Assembly: GCF_000426865.1 (NCBI RefSeq)
Contig: NZ_AUGE01000001.1
Coordinates: 124,001-188,000, forward strand
Direction of reading: 5' to 3'
Length of the DNA stretch: 64,000 nt
Source of the DNA: Citrifermentans bremense R1
Lineage (GTDB): Bacteria; Desulfobacterota; Desulfuromonadia; Geobacterales; Geobacteraceae
Part shown: positions 7,794 to 15,672 of the stretch, one piece after another
How the letters are laid out: each line of letters opens with the position of its first letter
Numbering within the stretch: the first letter of the stretch is position 1
Notes under the pieces: generated by a model
Seen by the model: only the letters and a program-made list of their open reading frames with translations
What the model was told of the DNA's origin: nothing
The model's database searches: none
Made by a program: the position numbers and the translations under genes

Positions 7794-7865
7794 GGACTGA
7801 ATGGACTGAATGGACTGAATGGACTGAATGGACTGAATGGACTGAATGGACTGAATGGACTGCAT
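7794..7865. repeat. 9-bp minisatellite, eight units of GGACTGAAT
   Basis: Eight head-to-tail units, seven identical and the last reading GGACTGCAT, in the gap between fur and the Cys-rich secreted protein gene. Because the period is a multiple of three it stays open in several frames; on the minus strand it would read Ser-Ile-Gln repeated. No gene start supports translation here. A diverged array of the same period and sequence type lies inside the coding region at 10519-10554. Confidence 0.95.
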
Positions 7866-7913
7866 GGGGATGGGAGAGTGCGGAAACTCGAATAGCACTG
7901 CCAGGATGAAGAA

Positions 7914-7943
7914 CAGGCTGCTAACCACGCGGTAAGCAGCCTG
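7914..7943 (-). terminator. Rho-independent-type hairpin after the Cys-rich secreted protein gene
   Basis: A nine-base stem, CAGGCTGCT (7914-7922) with AGCAGCCTG (7935-7943), 45 bases after the stop of the gene ending at 7989. On the minus strand it is followed by TTCTTC; on the plus strand CTGTTTTTC follows, so it may work in both directions. Confidence 0.6.
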
Positions 7944-7988
7944 CTGTTTTTCACTTCGGGACGGTCTCTTGGGCGGTTCTACCTGCCG

Positions 7989-8312
7989 TCATCGAGCCCT
8001 TGGCTTGGGGGCTATCTCCGGGGGGATGTCCTCGGGGTCGGGGAGTAAGGGCCTGCCGCACTGTTTGCAGCAATCCTCGCAGCCGTTTTTCTTTAGAGGG
8101 CTTTGTTGCTGCTGCCCGGACTGCACCGGCGCACGGGCGGCCTTGCACTTCTCGCAACAGTCGCAAGCTCGTTCCTGTTTTTTGTCCTGCATATCTTCGA
8201 TATCGGTGCCGACCACGCCGCTTGATTCGTATTTCTCTTCCCCACCCTCCGCTCGCGCCGGTGCAAACTGCAGCAGGAGAACCAGCGCCACCATGATCGT
8301 CTTTGTCATCAT
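7989..8312 (-). CDS. Predicted secreted Cys-rich protein of unknown function
   Basis: A 107-residue protein with an N-terminal signal peptide (TIMVALVLLLQFAPARA, cut probably after Ala21). The mature part has two four-cysteine clusters, Cys50/52/53/56 (CDCCEKC) and Cys78/81/82/85 (CEDCCKQC). These could bind metal or form paired disulfides outside the cytoplasm. GGAGG lies upstream of two adjacent ATG codons (8312 and 8309); either may be used. It has its own downstream hairpin and appears monocistronic. I do not recognise the family. It is divergent from the cytochrome c gene at 8466, so periplasmic redox or metal handling is possible but unproven. Confidence 0.7.
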   Translation of the reverse strand: MMTKTIMVALVLLLQFAPARAEGGEEKYESSGVVGTDIEDMQDKKQERACDCCEKCKAARAPVQSGQQQQSPLKKNGCEDCCKQCGRPLLPDPEDIPPEIAPKPRAR

Positions 8313-8465
8313 CTCTCTTTCCTCCCTTTCTCAGTAGGCGGGACGTAAAAAATTAACATCAGCCAATAAAAAGTCAATTGCAGTGAATTGTCGACAGCAC
8401 CGGAAGCGGCAGCCACTTTCTTTGGTATACTCCCGGGATGAATAAACCCTAACAGGAGGTGTCAC

Positions 8466-8876
8466 ATGCAGAGGCGTTTGGTCGTAACTTTGGCAATTCT
8501 GGCACTCGTCGCAACCGGTGTCACAGGATGCAAGAAGAAGAGCGAAGAGCAAGCTCAACCGCAACCTCCACAGAGCACCACCGCGGCTCCCGCTGCACCT
8601 GCAACACCACAACCGGCAGCTTCTGCAACCGCGACCACTGGGGAACAGCTCTTCAAACAGCACTGCGCAGCCTGCCACCCAAACGGCGGCAATACCATCA
8701 CCCCGGCTAAGACTCTCAGCAAGAAAGCGATGGCCGACCGGAACATCAAGAGCACGGACGACATCGTGAAGATCATGCGCAACCCAGGCCCCGGCATGAA
8801 CAAGTTCGACGAGGGGATGATCCCGAAGGACGACGCCAATAAGATCGGCGACTACATCCTGGCGACTTTCCCCTGA
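8466..8876 (+). CDS. Lipoprotein monoheme cytochrome c
   Basis: A 136-residue protein. A lipobox ends at Cys22 (LVATGVTGC), so it is probably membrane-anchored on the periplasmic side or in the outer membrane. A Pro/Ala/Gln/Thr-rich linker (about 26-58) leads to a cytochrome c class I-like domain with heme motif CAACH (67-71). Met111 or Met118 is a candidate distal ligand. AGGAGG lies just before the ATG, and a hairpin follows the stop, so it is probably monocistronic. It would shuttle single electrons; its partners are not identifiable here. Confidence 0.9.
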   Translation: MQRRLVVTLAILALVATGVTGCKKKSEEQAQPQPPQSTTAAPAAPATPQPAASATATTGEQLFKQHCAACHPNGGNTITPAKTLSKKAMADRNIKSTDDIVKIMRNPGPGMNKFDEGMIPKDDANKIGDYILATFP

Positions 8877-8900
8877 TCCGGAACCACACTGCTGCAGGCA

Positions 8901-8930
8901 AAGAGGGGGCGGAAAATTCCGCCCCCTCTT
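8901..8930 (+). terminator. Terminator hairpin after cytochrome c gene
   Basis: AAGAGGGGGCGG (8901-8912) pairs with CCGCCCCCTCTT (8919-8930) around a short AAAATT-type loop. It starts 24 bases after the stop. The T-tract is short (CTCTTCG). Confidence 0.75.
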
Positions 8931-9003
8931 CGTATCTCCGCCCCCATGCAGTTTTGTGACCCACTTCACTGCGCTTTCAGCGCATCGGTAGTACCTTTCA
9001 CAC

Positions 9004-9303
9004 ATGAACTGCCTGTTCGCCCTAAAATCCCTCTACGCGCTGAACGGCGTCATCGCCGTGCTCCTGTACCTGCCGCAGATCGCGAAAGCCTGGAAGGACA
9101 GAAGCCACGCCCTGTCGCTATCCCTGGTCACCTTCGGCGGCTGGAGCCTGGGCTCGCTGATCACCGCGCTCTACGCCTCTTTTTTAGTGCGGGACCACAT
9201 CTTCACCGCGATCAGCCTCGGCAACATGGCCGGCTCCGGGGCCGTATTCTTCATCGCCGCCTCCAACCGCCTGGCCTCCCGCGGCACCTCGTCCATCAGC
9301 TAA
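9004..9303 (+). CDS. PQ-loop (SemiSWEET-like) small membrane protein
   Basis: A 99-residue protein with three hydrophobic segments (about 8-26, 38-60 and 66-85) and a PQ motif at Pro24-Gln25 within LLYLPQIAKAWKD. This is the size and layout of SemiSWEET half-transporters, which dimerise to move sugars or other small solutes. Some PQ-loop proteins of this size have no known substrate. It runs toward the molybdopterin-fusion gene, with the stops 13 bases apart. No terminator is visible between them. The fold assignment is fairly good, the substrate unknown. Confidence 0.75.
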   Translation: MNCLFALKSLYALNGVIAVLLYLPQIAKAWKDRSHALSLSLVTFGGWSLGSLITALYASFLVRDHIFTAISLGNMAGSGAVFFIAASNRLASRGTSSIS

Positions 9304-9316
9304 AACTCCCCTCGTC

Positions 9317-12300
9317 TCAGCGGCAGGCGACGAAACGCACCGCCTGACCGGTATCCCGCAACAGCTCCCGTAGACGATCCAGCACGTACTCTATCTCCCC
9401 GTCGTCGTTTGCGCGCCCCAGGGAAAAACGGACGGAGCAGTGCGCCTGCTGCGGCGTTAGCCCCATGGCAAGCAGGGCATGGGAAGGGTCAGGGTTTCCG
9501 GACTTGCAGGCGGAGCCGGACGAGAGAGCCACCCCGGCGCGGTCTAATAGCAGCACCAGCGACTCGCCGCGGATCCCCGGCAGCTGCATGTTGAGCGTGT
9601 TGCAAAGGCGCGGCTTTTCCGGGCCGTTTCTACTCGCGCCGGGTACCATGCCGACAATTCCCTGCTCCAGCCGGTCGCGAAGCCGCGCCAGCCGCTCCGG
9701 CTCGCCGGCAAATAGTCCCGCCTGCGAAAGCTCTACCGCCTTGGCGAATCCGACGACGCCGGGAACGTTTTCCGTTCCGGCCCGAAGCCCGTGCTCCTGT
9801 CCTCCGCCGGTGATGATCGGCTCCAGTTTTACCTCCCGACCGATATAGAGTGCACCCACCCCTTTGGGACCGTGGACCTTGTGGGAGGAGAGACTCACCA
9901 GATCGGCCCCCAACTGCTCCAGGTCCAGTTCCATCTTGCCCAGCGCCTGCACCGCGTCGCAGTGAAAGAGCGCCCCCATCCCATGTGCAATCCGCGCCAG
10001 TTCGGGAACGGGCTGGAGCGCTCCCGTCTCGTTGTTGGCGAGCATCACCGAGACCAGCAGGGTGTCCCGGCGGATGGCCCGCTCCAGCTGTTCCGGCTGC
10101 ACCACCCCCTCCCGGTCGACGTCCAGCACGCTCAGCTCGTACCCCTGGCGGGAGAGGGCGCGGCAGGTGGCGAGTACGGCGGGGTGCTCGATGCTGCTGG
10201 TTACCAGGTGCCGTCTGGAACCGTCGGAAGCCAGCGCCGCCCCGCGCAAAGCGAGGTTGTCCGCCTCGGACCCCCCTCCGGTGAAGACGATGCGCCGGGC
10301 GGTGCAGTTGAGCGCTTGTGCCACCTGGCGCCGGGCATCCTCCAGCGCAAAGCGGGCGCGGCTCCCCTTGCCGTGGATGCTGGAAGGGTTCCCCCAGTCG
10401 CCGCCAAGGTAAGGGAGCATCGCCTCCCGCACCTCCGGGCGAACCTCTGTGGTGGCGTTGTGGTCCAGGTAGACTTGGCGCAAGGCGACGACGGCCGGGG
10501 TTAGCCCTTCGGTGAAGGTGGACCCAATGGACCCGATGGACTCAATGGACCCGGTGGACGACTTGGAACTGGCGGAGTCGGCAACGAAAGTCTCTGCCTT
10601 GCGCACTCGACAGAGAAGGGTCTTGTAGACGGGGAAGCCGGAGATGGGATCGTGGCGGCCGGGGTCGGTGAGTTGGTTCACGTTGCACTTTTGCCAGGCC
10701 TCGGAACCCAACGGCCCTCCCCCTCCCATGGCGGCGTCGACGCTCCCGCGCACGATGCCGCCGGTAAGCCTTGCCGTGAAGAGCGCCTTCCCCCTCGGGG
10801 TCTCGACCCATACCCGCTCCCCCTCCCCGACCCCGAGCTCTGCCGCGTCTTCCCGGTTCAAGGTGACCGGCGGCTCGGGAAGCGGGTCGGACAGGTCACG
10901 CACGCCGTGGTGCTGGCTGCGGAAATCGTGCATCGTACGCGCGCCGGAGTTGAATACCAGCGGGTATTCACGTGCCAGCTGCGGGTCGGCAAGCGGCCCC
11001 TCCCCAGGTTCGGTGTAGAGCGGCAGCGGCGCATAGCCGTTTTCCGCGAGGATGGAGGAGGCGATCTCGAACTTGCCGCTGGGGGTGTTGAAACCGGGTT
11101 TCCCGTCGGGACGCAACAGACCCTTTTCCCATTTCTTGTACTGCATCATCACGGCCGCAACCCGCGCCTCCCCCCCCTGCGCCCGCACCTCTTCCAGGGT
11201 GAAACCGCTCCCCTCAAGGGCGAAACGGAGCATCTCCTCCTCGCTTTGCGGGTACAGCTCGCCGTACCCCAGCCGCCGGGCCAGCTCCGCCAGGATCATG
11301 AAGTCGCTGCGCGCCTCCCCCTGGGGGGGGACCAGCCGCTCCCTTATCTTGAAGAGCGGGCCGTACCTCATGTAGGAGGTGATCTCGTAATAGGTGGCGG
11401 CGGGGAGGACGATGTCGGCATAGGCCGAATCGGCCGTGTGGTAGCGGTTGATGGAGACCATGAAGTCGAGGGAGGACAAGGTCCGGCGCCACAGGTCAGG
11501 GGCCGGCCAGGCGGTGATGATGGAGCCCCCCAGCACCAGGAGCGCCCGCACCGGATAAGGCTTTCCTTCCAGCACGGCCTCCGGGAGCACGGCGGCATGG
11601 GATTCGCCGCGGTAGGCGCTGTAGATCGGGAAACGGTCGCGCCCGAGCGCCTTCTTCAGATCCGGGTTTCCAATCAGGCGGGAACGGTTCTGGGGAAAGA
11701 TATTCTCTTTCATCCGGAACAGCACCCCCCCGGGGACGTCGAGCTGCCCGGCCAGCGCGAAGAGCGTGAAGACGGCGCGGATCGCCTGCACTCCGCTGTC
11801 GGAGTACTCAAGCCCCGTGTACATGACCGGTGCCGCCCCCCGGGCCGAGGCGATGCGGCGCGCCAGGTTCCTGATGCTATCCGCCGGGACTCCCGAAATC
11901 TCCTGTACCGCTTCGGGACCAAAGTGCTGCACCAGCGTGCGGAGCTCGGAAAAGCCGACGGTCCAGTCGCGGGCAAAAGCCTCGTCGTAAAGCTCCTCTT
12001 CCACCAGGACGCCGATCAGGGCCAGCGCCAGCGCCCCGTCGGTTCCGGGACGGATCGGGATCCACTGCGCGCCCGCCTCCCGCGCCGTCTCCCCAAGCCG
12101 CGGATCTATCGCCACCACCTGCGCCCCTCGCGCCCTTGCCGCCAGGATTTGGCGGTGCGCCAGGGGAGGCGAATCGGTAGCCGGGTTGGCGCCCCAGATG
12201 ACGATCAGTTCCGACTGTTCCAGGTCGGTCTCCATGGTGATCAGCATCTCTCCCATGGTGACGTGAGGGGCGATCATGGCGAAGGAGACGTAGCAGAGGG

Positions 12301-12745
12301 CGCCCACGCCGAGCGTGTTGGGGGACCCGAAGGGAAAGAGAACGCTGGAGGCTGAGGAAACCGCGGCGTCCGCCGGCTGGAACAGGTCGCATAGAGCCAT
12401 GTCGAAGCTGCCGCGCCCGGTGTAGATCGCCGCCCCCTCCGCCCCGTAGCGCGCCTTCACCTCGTTCAGCCGCGCCACGATGGTCTCGAAGGCCTCGTCC
12501 CACGGGATGCGCTCGAAGTCGTACCCCCCCTTGGGGCCTGTGCGCTTGAGCGGATAAAGGAGCCGGTCCGGGTCGTGCACGAGCTGCGGGGAGTGGCGCC
12601 CGATACGGCAGAGGATCCCCATCGGGCTTCCCGCCTGGGGCTCCACCGCCACCAGCCTCCCCTGCTCAAGGGTCACGGTCACCAGGCAGCCGGCCGGGCA
12701 GATGCCGCACATGCCGTTACGGGTCTCACAGCTATGCTCCGGCAT
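9317..12745 (-). CDS. Molybdopterin oxidoreductase fused to cysteine desulfurase; putative metallopterin-dependent ergothioneine synthase
   Basis: 1142 residues in two parts. Residues 1 to about 720 are a DMSO-reductase-family enzyme with a [4Fe-4S] motif (Cys13, 16, 20, 46) and the usual pterin-binding blocks, for example VIWGANPATDSPP. Residues about 755-1142 are a complete NifS/IscS-type PLP enzyme: YLDHNATT at the start, PLP lysine in SSHKVHGPKG, and catalytic Cys about 1080 in SSGSACKSG. The linker near 727-743 reads SIESIGSIGS and is encoded by a 9-bp repeat. The gene starts directly after the egtD stop (TAGATG). From memory, a metallopterin-dependent ergothioneine synthase from Caldithrix abyssi also pairs these two domains, so I infer that this one inserts cysteine-derived sulfur into trimethylhistidine. 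Fusion and families are seen; substrate is inferred. Confidence 0.75.
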   Translation of the reverse strand: MPEHSCETRNGMCGICPAGCLVTVTLEQGRLVAVEPQAGSPMGILCRIGRHSPQLVHDPDRLLYPLKRTGPKGGYDFERIPWDEAFETIVARLNEVKARYGAEGAAIYTGRGSFDMALCDLFQPADAAVSSASSVLFPFGSPNTLGVGALCYVSFAMIAPHVTMGEMLITMETDLEQSELIVIWGANPATDSPPLAHRQILAARARGAQVVAIDPRLGETAREAGAQWIPIRPGTDGALALALIGVLVEEELYDEAFARDWTVGFSELRTLVQHFGPEAVQEISGVPADSIRNLARRIASARGAAPVMYTGLEYSDSGVQAIRAVFTLFALAGQLDVPGGVLFRMKENIFPQNRSRLIGNPDLKKALGRDRFPIYSAYRGESHAAVLPEAVLEGKPYPVRALLVLGGSIITAWPAPDLWRRTLSSLDFMVSINRYHTADSAYADIVLPAATYYEITSYMRYGPLFKIRERLVPPQGEARSDFMILAELARRLGYGELYPQSEEEMLRFALEGSGFTLEEVRAQGGEARVAAVMMQYKKWEKGLLRPDGKPGFNTPSGKFEIASSILAENGYAPLPLYTEPGEGPLADPQLAREYPLVFNSGARTMHDFRSQHHGVRDLSDPLPEPPVTLNREDAAELGVGEGERVWVETPRGKALFTARLTGGIVRGSVDAAMGGGGPLGSEAWQKCNVNQLTDPGRHDPISGFPVYKTLLCRVRKAETFVADSASSKSSTGSIESIGSIGSTFTEGLTPAVVALRQVYLDHNATTEVRPEVREAMLPYLGGDWGNPSSIHGKGSRARFALEDARRQVAQALNCTARRIVFTGGGSEADNLALRGAALASDGSRRHLVTSSIEHPAVLATCRALSRQGYELSVLDVDREGVVQPEQLERAIRRDTLLVSVMLANNETGALQPVPELARIAHGMGALFHCDAVQALGKMELDLEQLGADLVSLSSHKVHGPKGVGALYIGREVKLEPIITGGGQEHGLRAGTENVPGVVGFAKAVELSQAGLFAGEPERLARLRDRLEQGIVGMVPGASRNGPEKPRLCNTLNMQLPGIRGESLVLLLDRAGVALSSGSACKSGNPDPSHALLAMGLTPQQAHCSVRFSLGRANDDGEIEYVLDRLRELLRDTGQAVRFVACR
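10519..10554. repeat. In-frame 9-bp minisatellite forming the inter-domain linker
   Basis: Four units of TGGAC(C/T)C(A/G)(A/G): TGGACCCAA, TGGACCCGA, TGGACTCAA and TGGACCCGG, with a partial fifth. On the coding strand they give Ser-Ile/Thr-Glu/Gly triplets exactly at the boundary between the molybdopterin and desulfurase parts. Period and core (TGGAC) match the intergenic array at 7794-7865. Confidence 0.85.
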
Positions 12746-13810
12746 CTATGACCTCCCCGATCGGCCGCCATAGCTTGGCAGGCGGCGCAGCAGCAAGAGC
12801 GCGAACCAGCGCCGCTCGTCGCTGAAGACCTGCTCGGTGCCGAAGCCGCAGCGGTTCAACTCCGGGATCACCTGCTCCAGCCGGAATTTCCGGGAGATTT
12901 CGGTCCGCACCGATTCCCCCTCGGCGATGGTAACGGCCCTCCCCGGGGGTTGAAGGAGGAAAGTCTGCTGCTTCGTGAAACAGGCGTCGATCTCTATCTG
13001 CTCCAGCTCAGCCCGGTAACGCGCCGCATGCTCGATCGACTCGAGGTCTATGGCGCTGCCAAGCTCGCGGTTCATCCGGGCGAAGATGTTGCGGGTAAAA
13101 CGCTCCGTTACTCCAGCCCTGTCGTTGTAGGCCGCCTCCAGGACCGAACTTCTCTTCACCAGGTCCAGGCCCAGGAGTAAGAAGTCGCCGGGTCGCATCG
13201 ACGCCGCCAGGGCGAGGCAGAAGCTCGTCATCTCGAGCCGGCTGAAGTTGCCGATGCTGCTCCCCAGGAAGGTCACCAGCACCGGGGAGAGCTGCGAGAG
13301 AAGCGGGAACGCCTCCGCGTACTCGCTGTTCACCGCGATGACGCGGGCAGCAGGAAACCTCGCCGAGATGCTTTTGCAGGCCCCCAGGAGCGCGGTCAGG
13401 CTCACATCCACGGGAAAATAGCAGACCGCCTTGGAGCGCTCCAGCCAGGCTCTCAAAAGATGATCCGTCTTCGCCGCGCTGCCGGCCCCAAGCTCCATTA
13501 TGTTCGCCGGTCCGGTGAGGGCCCTGATGCGGGCGGCGTTGGCCGCGAGGATCGAGGCCTCGGTACGGGTAAGGTAGTATTCCGGCTGCGCGGTGATCTG
13601 CTCGAAGAGGATGCTCCCCTGCGCATCGTACAGAAACCTGCTCTCCAAGCGGCGCGGCGGCGACGCGAGCCCCGCCGCGGCGGAGCGCGCGAAATCCTGC
13701 ACCGGGTCCGCAGCGGCCGACGGCCGCACGATTCTAGGGCCGCGGCCTCGGCTCGCTTCACTGAGTTGGCGGCAGATCTGCGCCTCGGGCGAGGCGAAAA
13801 AGGTATCCAT
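12746..13810 (-). CDS. egtD: L-histidine N-alpha-methyltransferase (EgtD-like)
   Basis: A SAM-dependent enzyme expected to convert histidine to trimethylhistidine (hercynine), the first step to ergothioneine. 354 residues from the ATG at 13810, which follows AAGGAGG; an upstream GTG-type extension lacks such a site. Family motifs are clear: FLYDAQGSILFEQI (59-72) then PEYYLTRTE (76-84), the SAM-site ELGAGSAAKT (106-115), FLGSSIGNF (181-189) and, near residue 310, ESVRTEISRKF, whose Glu-x-Ser fits the histidine-binding pair of mycobacterial EgtD. It is followed with no gap by the molybdopterin/desulfurase fusion. No EgtB or EgtC gene is nearby, consistent with an oxygen-independent second step. 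Another amino acid substrate is possible but less likely. Confidence 0.9.
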   Translation of the reverse strand: MDTFFASPEAQICRQLSEASRGRGPRIVRPSAAADPVQDFARSAAAGLASPPRRLESRFLYDAQGSILFEQITAQPEYYLTRTEASILAANAARIRALTGPANIMELGAGSAAKTDHLLRAWLERSKAVCYFPVDVSLTALLGACKSISARFPAARVIAVNSEYAEAFPLLSQLSPVLVTFLGSSIGNFSRLEMTSFCLALAASMRPGDFLLLGLDLVKRSSVLEAAYNDRAGVTERFTRNIFARMNRELGSAIDLESIEHAARYRAELEQIEIDACFTKQQTFLLQPPGRAVTIAEGESVRTEISRKFRLEQVIPELNRCGFGTEQVFSDERRWFALLLLRRLPSYGGRSGRS

Positions 13811-13842
13811 GGCTCCTCCTTGAGGGTTCCCAGAAGTACAAG

Positions 13843-13870
13843 ATTGTAATCTGTTAATTATAACCGTCAA
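13843..13870 (-). promoter_or_regulatory. Sigma-70-type promoter of egtD
   Basis: On the minus strand TTGACG (13870-13865) and TACAAT (13848-13843) are separated by 16 bases, and the egtD start lies 32 bases further on. An 8-base-stem hairpin (AAAGGCGA/TCGCCTTT, 13881-13899) sits just upstream of the -35 box and may be an operator or part of the divergent leader. Confidence 0.6.
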
Positions 13871-13965
13871 CGCTCATGATAAAGGCGACGCTCGCCTTTG
13901 CATTTATGAACCCGGGCCAGTAGAGTTAGGGTGTGAAAAATCAGAGGCCGGCAAGGAGGGGTCAC

Positions 13966-14466
13966 ATGAAAGACGACCGTTTGCTGAGAAAGGAACTCCT
14001 CGACCTGCTGCAAGGGGGCAATGCCCACTTCAGCTTCGAGGAGGTGCTCGCCGGGCTGCCGCCGGATTCGATCAACCGGAAGCCCCCGAACACGCCCTAC
14101 TCGCTCTGGCATTTCGTGGAGCACCTGCGCATCGCCCAATGGGACATCCTGGAGTTTATCCGGAACCCGGCGCACGTCTCACCGGATTACCCCTACGGCT
14201 ACCGCCCCGCCGCGGGGTGGAGCACCGACGTTGCCGGGTGGGAAAGAAGCTGCGCCGGGTTCCTGGCGGACCTCGAAGCGCTAAAGGAACTGGTGAGGGA
14301 CGAGCGGAACGACCTTCTGGCTCCGCTGCCGCACGCCCCCTCCTACAACATCGTCAGAGAGGTCGTGCTGGCGGCCGACCACAACGCCTATCACATCGGC
14401 GAGATCGCCATTATCCGGCAGGTCCTGGGGCTGTGGCCCGCGGACAACAGGTACCTGACCGGCTGA
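13966..14466 (+). CDS. DinB-like four-helix protein
   Basis: 166 residues with the outline of the DinB/YfiT superfamily: an N-terminal helix, then LWHFVEHLRIAQWD (about 45-58) and, near the end, DHNAYHIGEIAIIRQ. The three histidine positions (HFVEH, HNAYH) match the usual metal site. The start at 13966 follows AAGGAGGGG; an upstream in-frame ATG lacks a good site. It is divergent from egtD and 15 bases before the next gene. Some DinB-fold proteins are thiol-dependent S-transferases (bacillithiol or mycothiol), and one domain of EgtB has this fold. A role with ergothioneine is an open guess. Confidence 0.8.
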   Translation: MKDDRLLRKELLDLLQGGNAHFSFEEVLAGLPPDSINRKPPNTPYSLWHFVEHLRIAQWDILEFIRNPAHVSPDYPYGYRPAAGWSTDVAGWERSCAGFLADLEALKELVRDERNDLLAPLPHAPSYNIVREVVLAADHNAYHIGEIAIIRQVLGLWPADNRYLTG

Positions 14467-14481
14467 GAGAAGGGAGCGGAC

Positions 14482-15660
14482 ATGGACAAAGAGAAAAACA
14501 TCATGCTGGTCGGCGACATCATGCTCGACTTCGCCGGGAGCACCGGGCTTACCGATCCCGACCGGGCGCCGCGGCGCTACCTGTGGACCGACGCCTTCGC
14601 CGTCTGCAACTTCCTGGAGCTTTACCGTTGCTCCCAGGACGAAACCTGGCTGGAGCTGGCGCGGCAGTTGGTCGACCAGGTGCATCACGTCCTCGGGCGC
14701 CACCGGGACGACGGCCAAACGAGCGGCTGGTTGAGCGGTCTGAACGAGCAGGAGGGAGAACTGCACCCGACCATCGGGGGACTGAGGATAGGGAAGAGGC
14801 TTCCCGAGCGCGCCCCGGAGGAGCCTGCAGACGAGCGCCTGGAGTGGGATCGCGACGGGCAGTATTACCACTACCTGACCAAGTGGATGCACGCGCTAAG
14901 CTGCATGACCCGGGTCGCCGGCGACGTCACCTACCTCAGGTGGGGCATGGAGCTGGCACGGACCGCGCACCGCGCTTTCCGCTGCGCCGCGACGCCCGAG
15001 GGATCAACTGCCCTGCAGTGGAAGATGAGCATCGACCTGAAGCGCCCGCAGGTCCGTTCCGCCGGGCTGCACGACCCGCTGGACGGCCTGGTCACCTACA
15101 GCGAATTGCGGTCCCTTGCGGGAGACTTCGCCGTGGACGGGCTGCCGGAACTGGGAGAGGAGATCGGGGAACTGGCGGAGATGTGCCGCGGCAAGAGCTT
15201 GGCCACCGACGACCCTTTAGGCATCGGGGGGTTACTGTGCGACGCCAACTGGATGGAGCTGCTGGTGATCAAAGGGGATTTTCAGCATCTGCGCCTCTTC
15301 CGGCAGGTACTGGACGACAGTCTGGCGAGCCTGGAGAGCGCGGGGGACGGTTTCCTGGAACTTCCGGCGCGCTACCGGCTGGCGTTCCGCGAACTGGGTT
15401 TGTCGATCGGGCTCAGGGGGGTAGCGAACCTGGCGAGGCTCGTGGTCGAGTTCCAGGAGGATCACGACCCCGATCTGCTCTTCGAGCTCACCCCACGCAT
15501 CGAGGCGCTTACGCCACACCTGGCGCTGGTGCCGAAGATAGAGCGGTTCTGGCGGGAGGAGCGGAACAAGGGGACCGAGCATTGGAAGGAGCACCGGGAC
15601 ATCAACATGGTGATGCTGGCGACAAGCCTCGCCCCCGAGGAGTTTTTGCAGGCGGGTTAA
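14482..15660 (+). CDS. Conserved-looking hypothetical protein, possible alpha-toroid fold
   Basis: 392 residues with no signal peptide or membrane segment. It is rich in helices with repeated aromatic patches (YLWTDAFAVCNFLELYR, YYHYLTKWMHALSCMTR, LCDANWMELLVIKGD), the pattern expected of an alpha/alpha-barrel such as six-hairpin glycosidases or terpenoid cyclases. No catalytic motif is recognised with certainty. It begins 15 bases after the DinB-like stop and has AGGGAG before the ATG, so the two are probably co-transcribed. The reading frame is well supported by codon use and by the placement of Trp and Cys residues. I do not recognise the family. Confidence 0.7.
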   Translation: MDKEKNIMLVGDIMLDFAGSTGLTDPDRAPRRYLWTDAFAVCNFLELYRCSQDETWLELARQLVDQVHHVLGRHRDDGQTSGWLSGLNEQEGELHPTIGGLRIGKRLPERAPEEPADERLEWDRDGQYYHYLTKWMHALSCMTRVAGDVTYLRWGMELARTAHRAFRCAATPEGSTALQWKMSIDLKRPQVRSAGLHDPLDGLVTYSELRSLAGDFAVDGLPELGEEIGELAEMCRGKSLATDDPLGIGGLLCDANWMELLVIKGDFQHLRLFRQVLDDSLASLESAGDGFLELPARYRLAFRELGLSIGLRGVANLARLVVEFQEDHDPDLLFELTPRIEALTPHLALVPKIERFWREERNKGTEHWKEHRDINMVMLATSLAPEEFLQAG

Positions 15661-15672
15661 AAATTGGCGCAT

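Noticed and set aside
9317-12745. Reading the fusion as two genes with an assembly error joining them.
   Set aside because: The frame is continuous through the repeat, there is no Shine-Dalgarno before the desulfurase part, and the only possible start there is a TTG; an assembly artefact at a repeat cannot be fully excluded, but the same fusion is recalled in another phylum.
12746-13870. EgtD start 20 codons further upstream.
   Set aside because: The longer form lacks a ribosome-binding site and would cover the promoter at 13843-13870; the ATG at 13810 follows AAGGAGG.
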